The notes beneath the pieces were generated by a model, which ran no database searches, was not told where the DNA came from, and worked only from the letters and a program-made list of their open reading frames with translations. 64,000 nt of DNA from Nodularia sp. LEGE 06071 (GTDB taxonomy: Bacteria; Cyanobacteriota; Cyanobacteriia; Cyanobacteriales; Nostocaceae), in the NCBI RefSeq assembly GCF_015207755.1, contig NZ_JADEWH010000019.1, positions 1 to 64,000 of the forward strand. The letters are read 5' to 3'. Of the stretch, positions 35,501-44,464 are shown in pieces. The stretch's first letter is position 1. Every line of letters starts with the position of its first letter. The position numbers were made by a program, and so were the translations under genes.

Positions 35501-37104
35501 CTGGCCATATCTGCATACTGCGCCCCTTGTCCCGGAAACATAAACACCACAGGCGACTTATTTGTGCTGAAACTTTTTTGGGGCGACTCTAAGGCGACGA
35601 TTGCATCTTTAATATCTTCCACAACAACCATCTGACGATGACTAAATACTCGACGACCTACTTGCAACGTATAAGCGACATCAGCCAAATTAACTTCTGG
35701 GTGTTGTTTTAAATGATTAACTAAATTCCTGGTAGCAGTTTCTAAAGCAGAACTGGTTTTAGCCGAAACAACTAAAAGCTGATATTTTCTAGCTGATAAC
35801 TGCTGACTATTAACTGATAACTGTTTCCTGGGTGCTTCTTCTAAAATTAAGTGAACATTAGTTCCACCAAACCCAAAAGCACTCACCCCAGCGCGACGAG
35901 GAGTACCGTTAGTTTCCCAATCAGTAAGTTTGGTATTGACGTAAAAAGGACTATTTTCAAAATCAATATTGGGATTTGGCTCACTAAAATTGAGGCTGGG
36001 GGGCAGTTTTTGGTATTTAAGAGCTAATGCAGTTTTAATCATGCCAGCAATACCTGCGGCTGCATCTAAATGTCCGATATTGGTTTTGACTGAACCGATC
36101 GCACAGTAGCCTTTTTTGTTAGTACTGCTTTGAAAAGCCTCAGTCATGGCTTTAACTTCAATCGGGTCGCCCATCGCCGTTCCCGTACCATGAGTTTCTA
36201 GATAACTAATGGTTTCTGGTGCGACTTCTGCCATAATTTGGGCAGTGCGAATTACTTTTGCTTGACCTTCTTGACTCGGTGCGGTGTAGCCGACTTTGAC
36301 AGCACCATCATTATTAATTGCTGAACCTTTAATCACCGCATAGATATGGTCTCCTTCAGCCACAGCATCTTCTAACCGCTTTAAGACGACAACTCCCAGT
36401 CCATTACCGCCCACTGTCCCGTTAGCTTTGGCATCAAAAGCTTTACAATGTCCATCAGTAGCACCAATTTCTTCTGGAAAGAGAGTGGCTTCACTCTGAG
36501 GAACTTTCACAGCTACCCCGGCGGCTAAAGCCATATCGCATTCACCACTAAGCAAGCTTTGACAGGCGAGATGAACTGCGACTAAAGAACTAGAACAAGC
36601 TGTACCGATGCTGATGCTAGGGCCTCTGAGATTCAATTTGTAGGATACGCGAGTAGAAAGATAATCTTTATCCGCTCCAACCAGAGTTTGTAAAAAACTT
36701 TGAGATGCCATTAAATCTGGGTGAAGACTAAGATTGTTAAGTAAGTATGTTCCCATACCCACACCAGCATATACACCAATAGGTCTTGACTCAGTTTCGG
36801 AATTACAACCTGCGTCTTCCAAGGCTTCCCAAGCGCATTCTAAGAATAAACGGTGTTGGGGGTCCATTGTTTCAGCTTCTCTGGGATTAAAGCCAAAAAA
36901 GTCAGCATCAAATAAATCTATATCTGACAGTACGCCACCTGCTTTTATACTCCCATTAGCTGAGGAATCAGAATGGGTAAAAGCTGAAACTAATTCCTTC
37001 CCATTAATTAAATTTTCCCAAAATATTTGGGTATTATTACTACCTGGGAAACGCCCAGCCATACCAATAATCGCTATTTCCAAACCGTTTGTTTGCTGTT
37101 CCAT
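32572..37104 (-). CDS. Type I polyketide synthase, KS-AT-KR-ACP
   Basis: A 1510-residue single module. Ketosynthase at about 8-430 with GTACSSS (C170), the histidines in ETHGTGTAMGDP and NIGHLDAAAG. Acyltransferase at about 520-830 with FPGQGAQ, GHSIGEYVAA and HAFHSPMM, the last being the malonyl-type signature. Ketoreductase at about 1115-1300 with ITGGWGGIG and SSISSTLGGVGQVDYSAAN. Carrier at about 1410-1480 with DNFFELGGHSLLAMKV. There is no dehydratase, enoylreductase or C-methyltransferase, unlike the yersiniabactin PKS. It is expected to add one malonate unit to the aryl-thiazoline and reduce it to a beta-hydroxyl. Followed by the monooxygenase gene. Confidence 0.93.
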   Translation of the reverse strand: MEQQTNGLEIAIIGMAGRFPGSNNTQIFWENLINGKELVSAFTHSDSSANGSIKAGGVLSDIDLFDADFFGFNPREAETMDPQHRLFLECAWEALEDAGCNSETESRPIGVYAGVGMGTYLLNNLSLHPDLMASQSFLQTLVGADKDYLSTRVSYKLNLRGPSISIGTACSSSLVAVHLACQSLLSGECDMALAAGVAVKVPQSEATLFPEEIGATDGHCKAFDAKANGTVGGNGLGVVVLKRLEDAVAEGDHIYAVIKGSAINNDGAVKVGYTAPSQEGQAKVIRTAQIMAEVAPETISYLETHGTGTAMGDPIEVKAMTEAFQSSTNKKGYCAIGSVKTNIGHLDAAAGIAGMIKTALALKYQKLPPSLNFSEPNPNIDFENSPFYVNTKLTDWETNGTPRRAGVSAFGFGGTNVHLILEEAPRKQLSVNSQQLSARKYQLLVVSAKTSSALETATRNLVNHLKQHPEVNLADVAYTLQVGRRVFSHRQMVVVEDIKDAIVALESPQKSFSTNKSPVVFMFPGQGAQYADMARELYESESIFQEECDRCCQLLQPHLQLDLRHLLYPSPEQKEEATEKLNQTAITQPALFVIEYSLAKLWMSWGIVPEAFIGHSIGEYVAATLAGVFSLEDALSLVALRGKLIQQCPTGDMLSVYLSTEALSAKLNPELTISVRNSPSLNVVSGSVEAIKKLEIQLLTEDIKCRRLHTSHAFHSPMMASAIAPLKQAISQLKLNPPQVPFISNVTGTWITPEASVDPNYWTQQLQQPVRFSEGITELLKDARRIFLEVGPGQTLSSITRQQATDRTILNSLRHPQEDNSDLALLLNTLGRLWLVGVEIDWTKFHIHHQRDRLSLPTYPFERQRYWIDPPEQKDHSPLGSPNKKPDIAEWFYVPSWKRSMTPFHQVIDLNNHQCWLVFMDGANLGSVMGRRLEESGATVIRVAMGEEFSRVSENIYTINPSDRQDYDRLIREVLKLGQIPLIAHLWTVSCDLSFAESQVLGFDSLLYLAQAIATQNFTDPLHLGVVSSNIHNVTGNETISPEKATILGTCQVIPQEYANITCNHIDLAGANFSYSEFIDRLITEIASKSTDTVVAYRDNSRWLPTYESVRLAENQDIAPLKEEGVYLITGGWGGIGFTIAKYLAETVRAKLVLVSRSIPSKATWTNANHDEATTAKIHQILELEQLGAEILSLSADVSDAVQMATVAQSVERVFGKINGIFHTAGIPGSGIIQLKTPEMVAQVMAAKVKGTLVIKQIFKDVPLDFLVLFSSISSTLGGVGQVDYSAANVFLDSFARSPDAQKNWLTTAINWDIWQQVGMGANMINLPDAFKQKRLETLKAGITNNEGLDALKRVLQSGLDRIIVSTKDWQGVLSRRDEIVLDEFDPVQSVTGLPTSASSYDAPTNHIEQGIAQVWQEQLGIELIGIHDNFFELGGHSLLAMKVISRLRGIFAVDLSLRNLLETPTIAQIADAIANAGNPQPEAELHNVLTAIENLSAEELQELLGTSKK

Positions 37105-37202
37105 AGTTTGAGATTAAATAAAAACTTGTTGCGTACAAAGTGATAACTATTGAAAAACCATATTAGACTTCCGAAGAAAATCTCTATTTGGTAAAAATCT
37201 AA

Positions 37203-37262
37203 AAACCTAATGCAAAAAACCTCTTCCCTTGGCGTTCTTTGCGTCTTGGCGGTTCGTCCTTC
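37203..37262. repeat. Short Nostoc-type intergenic repeat
   Basis: CCTTGGCGTTCTTTGCGTCT followed by TGGCGGTTCG, in the gap between the Cy-NRPS and the PKS. It is the cyanobacterial 'CTTTGCG...TTGGCGGTTCG' type of dispersed sequence. Confidence 0.5.
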
Positions 37263-37266
37263 TATA

Positions 37267-40200
37267 TTATTTGAGCTTTGATTTATTTAACAACCGTCCT
37301 AAATGGCGTTTTTTCAACTCATTGCTAGTTTTTTCTTCAATATTTGTCATATCTAAACTAGTAGAATTATTGCTTCCCAAATAGTTAGCTAAAGAAGAAA
37401 TAGTTGTATATTTATACATTTCTATGAATGAAATATTTTTAGCTTGATTAGGCAACGTATCATTCAACTTGTTAAAAACCTTAGCAATTGACAACGAATC
37501 TCCGCCCACATCAAAAAAATTATCATTGATACCAACTTTTTCTAAACCTAAAACTTCTTGCCAAACCGCAGCAATTTGAATTTCCAAATTATTTTGAGGG
37601 GCTATATAAGTAGCCGTCATTATTTCCTCTAGATATTCGCGTTCAGCAAGCTGGCGACGATCAATTTTGCCATTGGCAGAAAGCGGTAAGGCATCGAGGA
37701 AAATAAAAGCTGATGGGATCATGTATTCTGGTAAGCGATCGCCTAAAAAACAGCGCAATTGGACTATGGCTGGTGGGACTGAAGAGTGAGCAACTAAATA
37801 AGCCACCAAATATTCCCGATTTTGTTTTTTGATAGCCACAACTACTGCCGCTTTAATTTCGGGATGCTGGGTTAAAGTAGCCTCAATTTCTCCCGCTTCT
37901 ATGCGATATCCCCGAATCTTTAGCTGTAAGTCTACCCTGCCTAAAAATTCGATATTGCCGTCGGGTAAGTAGCGTCCCATATCTCCTGTGCGATAAATTC
38001 TTTCGCCAGTCCGGGGATGAATGATAAATTTCGCGTTTGTTTTGGCTTGATCCTGCCAATAACCTTTGGCTAACTGTACCCCCGCACAATACATTTCACC
38101 AGTTACCCAAACGGGACAATCATCGAGCATTTCATTCAAAATATAATATTTAGAATTTGCCATCGGTTTGCCATAGGGAATACTCTTCCATGTCGGCTCC
38201 ACTGCGGCGATCTCATAGCCAATATTCCAAACCGTTGTTTCGGTGGGTCCCCCAATACTGAGTATTTTAACTTGGGGAATTAAAGCTCTGAGGCGGTCGG
38301 GGAGGGAAACTGGTAGCCAATCACCGCCTAAAATAGCCAAACGCAAACTTTGGGGTAGAGATTGGGGCTGCATCTCTAAGCGATCTACTAACATTTCCAT
38401 CATCGGCGGTACAGAATTCCACAGAGTTATTGCTTCTCTGGTGATTAATTCTGCCCAATGGCTGGGGTCTTTAATTTTTTCGGCATCAGGAATCACGATA
38501 GTCCCACCAGCACTGAGAAGACCAAAAATATCGTAAACTGACAGGTCGTGATGCAGGGCAGAAATATTGAGAATGCTGTCTTTGTCGTCAATATGGAAGC
38601 GCTGATTAGTTTGAACGACGACGTTAATCACATTGCGATGTGCGATCGCTACCCCTTTTGGTAAGCCTGTAGAACCGGAAGTATAGATGACATAAGCTAA
38701 ATCTTCATCTGTCTGGATTGGTTCTAAGGCTTGATTACTTTCATCGGCTAAATCGTCTGTGTCTAAACAAATAGTCTCAATTCCGGCTGGTAATTTCAGG
38801 GTTTCTAATAGCCAAGATTGAGTCAGAATTATTTTGGCTTGGCTATGTTCGAGTAAATATTCTTTTCTCTGTTGGGGTAATTGAGGATCGATGGGAATAT
38901 AAGCTGCACCGGAAGTAATAATTCCCATGACAGCGACAATTTGCTCCCATCCTTTTTCCATAACTATGGCTACTAGCTGGTTGGAAGTCACTCCTAAAGA
39001 ACGCAGACGATGAGCAACTCGATGGCTGCGATCGCTTAATTCTTGATATGTTAAAGTGCGATCGCTAGCAACAACAGCCGTCTTTTCTGGTCTTTGGGCT
39101 ACTTGTTTGCTAAATAAACCTTGCAGAGTCGTATCCAGAAGGTGAGTAGTAGTATTATTCAGGGCTTCTCTGCGTGCTAGTTGCGCTGGCGGAATTAGCT
39201 GTCTTTCTGTGGCGTGCCATGCAGAATCATTGGTTGCTAATTGTTTGAGAAATCTGCAATAAGCCTCAAACATATCCTCTATCAAACCTTCATAGAAAAG
39301 TTCTTTGACCACATCCCAGTTAAAAGTTAATGTTTCTTTTTCTTCCCAGACTTGAACATCCATCCAAGCTTGAGATGCTTGACTAATACCGTAGACTAAC
39401 TCCCCAAAGCGGCTAAAGGTTAAGGTGTCTTGTCCGATAGAACTAAAGCCGAGGGTACTGGTAAAGACTACTGGCATAGCACTGGGTGCAGTACCTTTTT
39501 TACGAGCCAATTCTCTAGTTATTTTTACGCCACTGATATAACGATGTTCTAAATCTTGCCAGAGTTGTTTTTGTAACCGAAGGGCGCGATCGCTAAATGC
39601 TTCGGGAGTAGAATTATCTACAGCTAGTAAATTGACCGAGGTAAAGTCCCCCAAAATATCGTTAACTTGGGTATGCAGTGGCAGACGGTTAAATAAAGCC
39701 AGATTAATCGTAAATTGCGGGTTTTTACTCCAGACTGTGATAATCTCGGCAAAAGCAGCCATCAATACCCCTGTGGGAGTCAAACCTGCTTGTCCTGCCT
39801 TTTGTTTTAACTGTCGCCATTCCTCTGGTGCTAAACCGCCTTGATACCTTTGACAGAGATGATTTTTAATTTCTTGTGGGTGTTTAGCTAAAGGTAACTC
39901 TGGTGCATTAGGTAAACTATCTAAGCGAGCAAACCAATAGTTTTGCGATCGCGCGTATAATTCAGTCTTGGCGATCGCTTGTTCGGCGAGAACATAATCC
40001 CGAAAGGAGATGGTTAGGGGCGTTAATTCTCTTTCGGGGTCTTGATAAAGTTGATGCCATTCATCAAACAGACGAAATAAACTCCAAGCATCAAAAACTT
40101 GCAAATCGTAACTAATATGTAGACGAAAGCGTTCCTTATCTAATAAAGTGACGCAAAATTCAAACAAGGGAAAACGATCCGCAGGTAAAACTTGATGTGA

Positions 40201-40734
40201 CAGGCGATCGCGAATTGCTGCTAGTTCAGACGCAATCAAACCTTGGTCTTTACCTCGTAAATCTAAAACTTTAATTTCATAGGGAGGAACTGTTTCTAAA
40301 ATCTGTTGTTGACCATCTGCTAAGACAATCGCCCTCAGCATATCATGGCGATCAATTAATTTGTGCAGTCCTTGATTTAATCGTTCTAAATTTAAATTTT
40401 GACCTTCAATCTCGTAGTAACCATGATTAGCAACATTACCCAACTCAAATACACCACTGCGCCCTACCCAAAAAGCGTGCTGCATATCAGTTAAAGGGAA
40501 AGGTGCATAACGCTGGTTTGGTTCAGGAATGATGGGGGGTAAAGCCGCATTATTCAGGCTATTTTGCCGCAACAATTCTAAAAGTTCGATTTTATGCTCA
40601 AGTAAAGCATCGCGCAGTTCCGGTGTTAAGACTCCCTTGGGGGCATCAACCGCTAATGAATTGTGATTAGCCGCTAGTTTTATACCTTGGCTAGAGAGAG
40701 TATGTAAAAGTAAATGTAAATTCATTTTATTCAA
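37267..40734 (-). CDS. NRPS module Cy-A-PCP, cysteine-type heterocyclisation module
   Basis: A 1155-residue protein. TubC-type docking domain at 1-55 (GIKLAANHNSLAVDAPKGVL). Heterocyclisation (Cy) domain at about 75-500, shown by the Cy hallmark DLQVFDAWS (D210, D215, S218) in place of HHxxxDG and by FPLTDMQHAFWVGR. Adenylation at about 525-1015: YTSGSTGLPKG, HHDLSVYDIFGLL, GGPTETTVWN. Carrier at about 1050-1115 with DNFFDVGGDSLSIAKV. The pocket read by hand is D-L-Y-N-L-G-I-V-W, close to the cysteine code DLYNLSLIW. The expected reaction is condensation of an aryl-thioester with Cys and cyclisation to a thiazoline. No epimerase, methyltransferase or oxidase is inserted. This module should act first after salicylate loading. 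Confidence 0.92.
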   Translation of the reverse strand: MNKMNLHLLLHTLSSQGIKLAANHNSLAVDAPKGVLTPELRDALLEHKIELLELLRQNSLNNAALPPIIPEPNQRYAPFPLTDMQHAFWVGRSGVFELGNVANHGYYEIEGQNLNLERLNQGLHKLIDRHDMLRAIVLADGQQQILETVPPYEIKVLDLRGKDQGLIASELAAIRDRLSHQVLPADRFPLFEFCVTLLDKERFRLHISYDLQVFDAWSLFRLFDEWHQLYQDPERELTPLTISFRDYVLAEQAIAKTELYARSQNYWFARLDSLPNAPELPLAKHPQEIKNHLCQRYQGGLAPEEWRQLKQKAGQAGLTPTGVLMAAFAEIITVWSKNPQFTINLALFNRLPLHTQVNDILGDFTSVNLLAVDNSTPEAFSDRALRLQKQLWQDLEHRYISGVKITRELARKKGTAPSAMPVVFTSTLGFSSIGQDTLTFSRFGELVYGISQASQAWMDVQVWEEKETLTFNWDVVKELFYEGLIEDMFEAYCRFLKQLATNDSAWHATERQLIPPAQLARREALNNTTTHLLDTTLQGLFSKQVAQRPEKTAVVASDRTLTYQELSDRSHRVAHRLRSLGVTSNQLVAIVMEKGWEQIVAVMGIITSGAAYIPIDPQLPQQRKEYLLEHSQAKIILTQSWLLETLKLPAGIETICLDTDDLADESNQALEPIQTDEDLAYVIYTSGSTGLPKGVAIAHRNVINVVVQTNQRFHIDDKDSILNISALHHDLSVYDIFGLLSAGGTIVIPDAEKIKDPSHWAELITREAITLWNSVPPMMEMLVDRLEMQPQSLPQSLRLAILGGDWLPVSLPDRLRALIPQVKILSIGGPTETTVWNIGYEIAAVEPTWKSIPYGKPMANSKYYILNEMLDDCPVWVTGEMYCAGVQLAKGYWQDQAKTNAKFIIHPRTGERIYRTGDMGRYLPDGNIEFLGRVDLQLKIRGYRIEAGEIEATLTQHPEIKAAVVVAIKKQNREYLVAYLVAHSSVPPAIVQLRCFLGDRLPEYMIPSAFIFLDALPLSANGKIDRRQLAEREYLEEIMTATYIAPQNNLEIQIAAVWQEVLGLEKVGINDNFFDVGGDSLSIAKVFNKLNDTLPNQAKNISFIEMYKYTTISSLANYLGSNNSTSLDMTNIEEKTSNELKKRHLGRLLNKSKLK

Positions 40735-40784
40735 ATATTAGTTTTCGCAATTTGCTGATGAAATCCTGTCTGATTGGCATCATT

Positions 40785-40855
40785 CTTGTTCTTCGTACCT
40801 TTGCGCCTTTGCGCCTTTGCGTGAGACAAATTCATATTCTCAATCAGCAACGCCA
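40785..40855. repeat. Intergenic repeat upstream of the Cy-NRPS
   Basis: Tandem TTTGCGCC units (CTTTGCGCCTTTGCGCCTTT, then GCGTGAG), followed by ATTCATATTCTCAATCAGCA and ACGCC. A near copy of the second part (AATTCATATTGCAATCAGCA then ACGCC) lies at 60572-60596. Confidence 0.55.
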
Positions 40856-40897
40856 TTCTTAGAGTATGTTCTTCCATGAATAGAAGATATATTTAAT

Positions 40898-42415
40898 TTA
40901 CAAACTCAATGTTTCTCGTTCTAAATCTTCGTTGCTATTGACAGATGGTGAAATTAATAAATTGCTCAGAGCTAACCTATCTAATATTAGCTGAGTCAAA
41001 TTAATTAAATTATTTTCACCAAAGAAATTTTCAATCGGGACTCTAATTTCCCAGTCTGCTTCTATGCGACTTCTCAGAGAGAATGCCATTAAAGAATCAA
41101 GCCACATTGTTAAGGTTTGTTGAGGGTCGATTTCGTCAGGTAAAAGCTGTAAGGAATGAGATAACCATGCTATTAAATAGTTTTGGACTATTTGCTGTTG
41201 TTCTTCTGGTTGTGCAGCTAATATTTCTGCTTTTGATAGTTTTTGTTCCGCGCCATCACGCTGTTCTATTTGCTGTAGCTGAATGGTAGTATCGCGAGAT
41301 GTAATTGCAGGTGCTGGTGCTGTTCCCAGTCCCACATCTCCCCAACGCATAATTGTTGCTGCTGCGGTAGCTGATGCGCCGTTAGTGTAGATTAAAATTA
41401 AACTATTTTCTGTGATTTTTCCTTCTTTAACTGCATGGTAAAGATTCGCTAGGGGAAAAACAGGTCCAATATTGCCATAGTAGGGATAAAGATTAATCGT
41501 GCGTTCCGGTGGAATACCTAAAGCTCTTGTACAAACATTGGCATACCAAGCTGTAGGAGTATTAAAAACAAAAAAATCAATTTCTGCTAAATTTACTCCC
41601 GCTTTAACCGCAACTTCTTGACAACAGGTGCGAACGAAATCAACGGCTGTTTCTGCTAAACTGCCGGCATTTTCTCCAGTTTGCGTGATAATTTGTGGTT
41701 TACCTAACTGATCAATTTCTAGTTCGTGAGAGTATGCACTATGGGTAATAGTCGTAGAAACCACTTTATTAGCTAAAACTCCTTGATTTGGTTGGAGGTG
41801 GCTGACGATAAAAGCCCCTGCACCATCTCCCATCGACCAAGCTAGGGTATCTGTTTCTCTAACAGTATTTGAACCAAAGTGTGAAACAACTATCAAGGCA
41901 TTTCGATATTCTCCAGTTTGGATTAAAGCGTGGGCATTTTGCAGAGCTATCAACGCACTAGAACAAGTCGAATCAAGACTCCATACAGGACATTTCAAGC
42001 CTAATTTTCGTGCTAATTGAGTGGTATTATCCATGCCCAAATTATGAGCAAAAAGGGCAGTGACAAGAACAACATCTACCTCTGCTGCGGTTAATTTAGC
42101 TGCTGTCAATGCGTCCATTGCTGCCCGACATTGTACATCTAGGGAAGATTCATGCTCACCCAAAACTCGCCGTTCTAAACTGCCGCGAAAGGAGTCTGAT
42201 AAATAGGGTGCAACTTCTTGAGACCAAATATCAAAACCATTATCTTCTCTGTGAGATATTGGAGAACGAGTTTTTCTGTTTCTTTTGGGCTGAGAAATTA
42301 CAAGCTCAGGATATTTTTTCTGCCAATAATCATTAGTACGAATAACTTCAGGAAAGCTAATGGCTAGGGAGCAAATGCCTATTGGTAAAAGTGTGGAGTG
42401 TGTGGACACAATCAT
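40898..42415 (-). CDS. KAS III-like acyltransferase/condensing enzyme fused to an ACP
   Basis: A 505-residue protein. Residues about 1-360 are a FabH-type thiolase fold with the nucleophile C151 (LDSTCSSALIAL) and the asparagine N315 (YYGNIGPVFP). At the usual catalytic histidine the sequence is FNTPTAW, so His appears lost. Residues about 400-485 are an acyl carrier domain with WLDSLMAF (phosphopantetheine serine S441). KAS III relatives lacking the full Cys-His-Asn triad often act as acyltransferases. Here it may pass the salicyl group onto its own carrier or make an unusual starter. It is the gene just before the Cy-NRPS. Confidence 0.82.
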   Translation of the reverse strand: MIVSTHSTLLPIGICSLAISFPEVIRTNDYWQKKYPELVISQPKRNRKTRSPISHREDNGFDIWSQEVAPYLSDSFRGSLERRVLGEHESSLDVQCRAAMDALTAAKLTAAEVDVVLVTALFAHNLGMDNTTQLARKLGLKCPVWSLDSTCSSALIALQNAHALIQTGEYRNALIVVSHFGSNTVRETDTLAWSMGDGAGAFIVSHLQPNQGVLANKVVSTTITHSAYSHELEIDQLGKPQIITQTGENAGSLAETAVDFVRTCCQEVAVKAGVNLAEIDFFVFNTPTAWYANVCTRALGIPPERTINLYPYYGNIGPVFPLANLYHAVKEGKITENSLILIYTNGASATAAATIMRWGDVGLGTAPAPAITSRDTTIQLQQIEQRDGAEQKLSKAEILAAQPEEQQQIVQNYLIAWLSHSLQLLPDEIDPQQTLTMWLDSLMAFSLRSRIEADWEIRVPIENFFGENNLINLTQLILDRLALSNLLISPSVNSNEDLERETLSL

Positions 42416-42501
42416 TAAATTGGAAATGTTGGTAGTGAGCAGGAGTTAGGGGAGAAAAAATCAGAATTTTACCAGAGTTATTGTGTAAATCCTAACTATC
42501 T

Positions 42502-42960
42502 TTATAATTGGCTATTTTTTACGACTACGGCGGCACTAGCTACAGCATAGATAGCAGTATGACTAATACTTAATAGCCATTGCTTAATCCCCAGTCTCGT
42601 TGCTCTTTCTTGGTATTTACCGAACAGTTTTACTAACGGTTGACCCGTGGGCAATCTGCTGATTTCAATATTCAGCCACGAAATAGATTGATCGTGATTT
42701 TTGTTGGTCAAATTAGCGCTTTGGCTTTCGTCTTTAGTCAGACAATTAGTGATTACAGTTTTAGCAGCCCAACGACCAGCTAAATATTGAATCCACCTTT
42801 CACCAGCATCGGTAACGCTACATTCAAGATTTGTATAGTGTTGCTTGACAAAATTCTCTCCTTCTCGTGCTAAAACTTGTTTGAATGATTGAATTTTGAC
42901 GATTTCCAAACTGTGCTTAATGATGCGATCATCTTGACATTCTTTTGTATACATGGACAA
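42502..42960 (-). CDS. AcpS-like phosphopantetheinyl transferase homologue, catalytically doubtful
   Basis: A 152-residue protein with the AcpS layout: LEIVKI (normally IDIVEI, Asp changed to Glu), the second motif YLAGRWAAKTVI, where AcpS has AAKEA and the catalytic Glu is here Thr, then IEISRLPTGQPLVKLFG and the C-terminal LLSISHTAIYAVASAAVV. The fold is convincing but both metal-binding acids are altered. It may be a non-catalytic partner or accept a different substrate. It lies between the salicylate synthase and the KAS III-ACP genes, same strand. Confidence 0.72.
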   Translation of the reverse strand: MSMYTKECQDDRIIKHSLEIVKIQSFKQVLAREGENFVKQHYTNLECSVTDAGERWIQYLAGRWAAKTVITNCLTKDESQSANLTNKNHDQSISWLNIEISRLPTGQPLVKLFGKYQERATRLGIKQWLLSISHTAIYAVASAAVVVKNSQL

Positions 42961-43032
42961 TCTCCTGAGATATAGAAGATGTAAATCTGAAGCAGCTTCT
43001 TGCAGAGAAAATGCACAAGTGCAACAATTAAT

Positions 43033-44355
43033 CTATTTTCTGAGAACTAAATTATTTAACATGGTGTTCATCTTATTCACAGACTCGATATACTCATTTT
43101 CAGGAATAGATTCAGCCACAATTCCTGCTCCGGCATTTAACTGAATCCGATTGCCATACTGATAAACTGAACGGATTGCGATCGCGATATCTGCTTCTCC
43201 GTGACTGTTTAACCAACCAATACCACCAGCATAAATTCCCCTTGGTTCTTCCTCTAGATGATCAATCCATTTTAAGGCTTTGTCTTTACTAATTCCCGAT
43301 ACCGTAATTCCGGGAAATAAGACTTTGAAAGCATCCCAAAGGGTATTACCTACCTTGAGTTGACCCCCAACTCGCGATGATAGGTGTTGTACACAACGAT
43401 ATTGTTTAACTTCCATGAAATTTAATATTTGCACCGTTTCTGGTACACAAACGGCAGCAATTTCATCCTGTGCCAACCAAACCGAAAGGGAATGTTCTTT
43501 GACCTCTTTCGCATCAGTAAAAAGTTCGTTGTTAAACCTAATATCTTCTTCTATATTGACACCACGGGGTCGCGTTCCCGCTAAAGGATTAGTGGTGACA
43601 AAACCTTTGCGATTCACTTCCATTAAGGTTTCAGGGCTAAAACCGACTGCACGAATATCTCCTAGATTAAAACAATAAGAACGGGCAGAGTTATTTGCTT
43701 TAGCACTGAGAACATAAGTACCTAAAGTATTTAGGTCTCCAGGAAAATTAAAGGAACGAGAAATAATAGCTTTGTGCAAATTAGCATTTTTAATTGAGTC
43801 AATCAAGGTACTGACAGAGTTTTCATATTTTGCTCTATCTTTGCCATCAAGGTCAAAGGTTGCGGCTTCGTAATTTGGTAACGGATTATCAACAAACAGT
43901 TGTCGTCTGACCAAATCTAAGGACTTAGTGGTTTTAATCTTGACTCCTTGTTTGGTAAAGTGCAACTCAGTTTCGGGAACTAAAAAGTGACACAAAGGCT
44001 GTTGACCGACTTTGGAGTAAGAAGAATAAAAATGCGCTAGCTCAAAGGCTGTATAACCATAGGCTGTCCAATCTCCAATAGACAAAGAATTTAATAAAGC
44101 CTCGACCTGTTTAAAGGGATCGCTAATTGGTTCCGCAGCCGACCGTTCTGGACTTTCAAGTAATACTTGATCGGGAGTGACTACGACTTTAGCTAGTTGG
44201 CCTCCAGCAATGCGAACTTCATCCTTACCTTCATACAGGAAATATTCGCTAAAAATTCCTGCTTCCAGAAGATTGTTAAGAACTACAATTGCTTCTCTTT
44301 GCCCAGGAACAAAAGTTTCCTGATATTTAACTGCGGTTTTAATTTCTACTAGCAT
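43033..44355 (-). CDS. Salicylate synthase (MbtI/Irp9/YbtS family)
   Basis: A 440-residue chorismate-using enzyme. Motifs: KAIISRSF, FSPETLMEV, NPLAGTRPRG, the metal-binding DAKEVKEHSLSV and the C-terminal GIYAGGIGWL with IAIRSVY and NAGAGIV. The PLAGTR segment and the 440-residue length match salicylate synthases better than anthranilate synthase or plain isochorismate synthase, and no separate isochorismate lyase gene is nearby. It should convert chorismate to salicylate as the starter of the assembly line. The adjacent ligase supports this. Gap of 110 bp to the ligase gene. Confidence 0.88.
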   Translation of the reverse strand: MLVEIKTAVKYQETFVPGQREAIVVLNNLLEAGIFSEYFLYEGKDEVRIAGGQLAKVVVTPDQVLLESPERSAAEPISDPFKQVEALLNSLSIGDWTAYGYTAFELAHFYSSYSKVGQQPLCHFLVPETELHFTKQGVKIKTTKSLDLVRRQLFVDNPLPNYEAATFDLDGKDRAKYENSVSTLIDSIKNANLHKAIISRSFNFPGDLNTLGTYVLSAKANNSARSYCFNLGDIRAVGFSPETLMEVNRKGFVTTNPLAGTRPRGVNIEEDIRFNNELFTDAKEVKEHSLSVWLAQDEIAAVCVPETVQILNFMEVKQYRCVQHLSSRVGGQLKVGNTLWDAFKVLFPGITVSGISKDKALKWIDHLEEEPRGIYAGGIGWLNSHGEADIAIAIRSVYQYGNRIQLNAGAGIVAESIPENEYIESVNKMNTMLNNLVLRK

Positions 44356-44464
44356 TAGTTTCCTATTTAATATTTTGCTAAGGTTTTTTTCAGTGATGAG
44401 ATTTTGGGAAAAATCAAGTATGCAATCAAAAAATGCTCTTGGTCTTGATTCCTGAGTGAAAACT

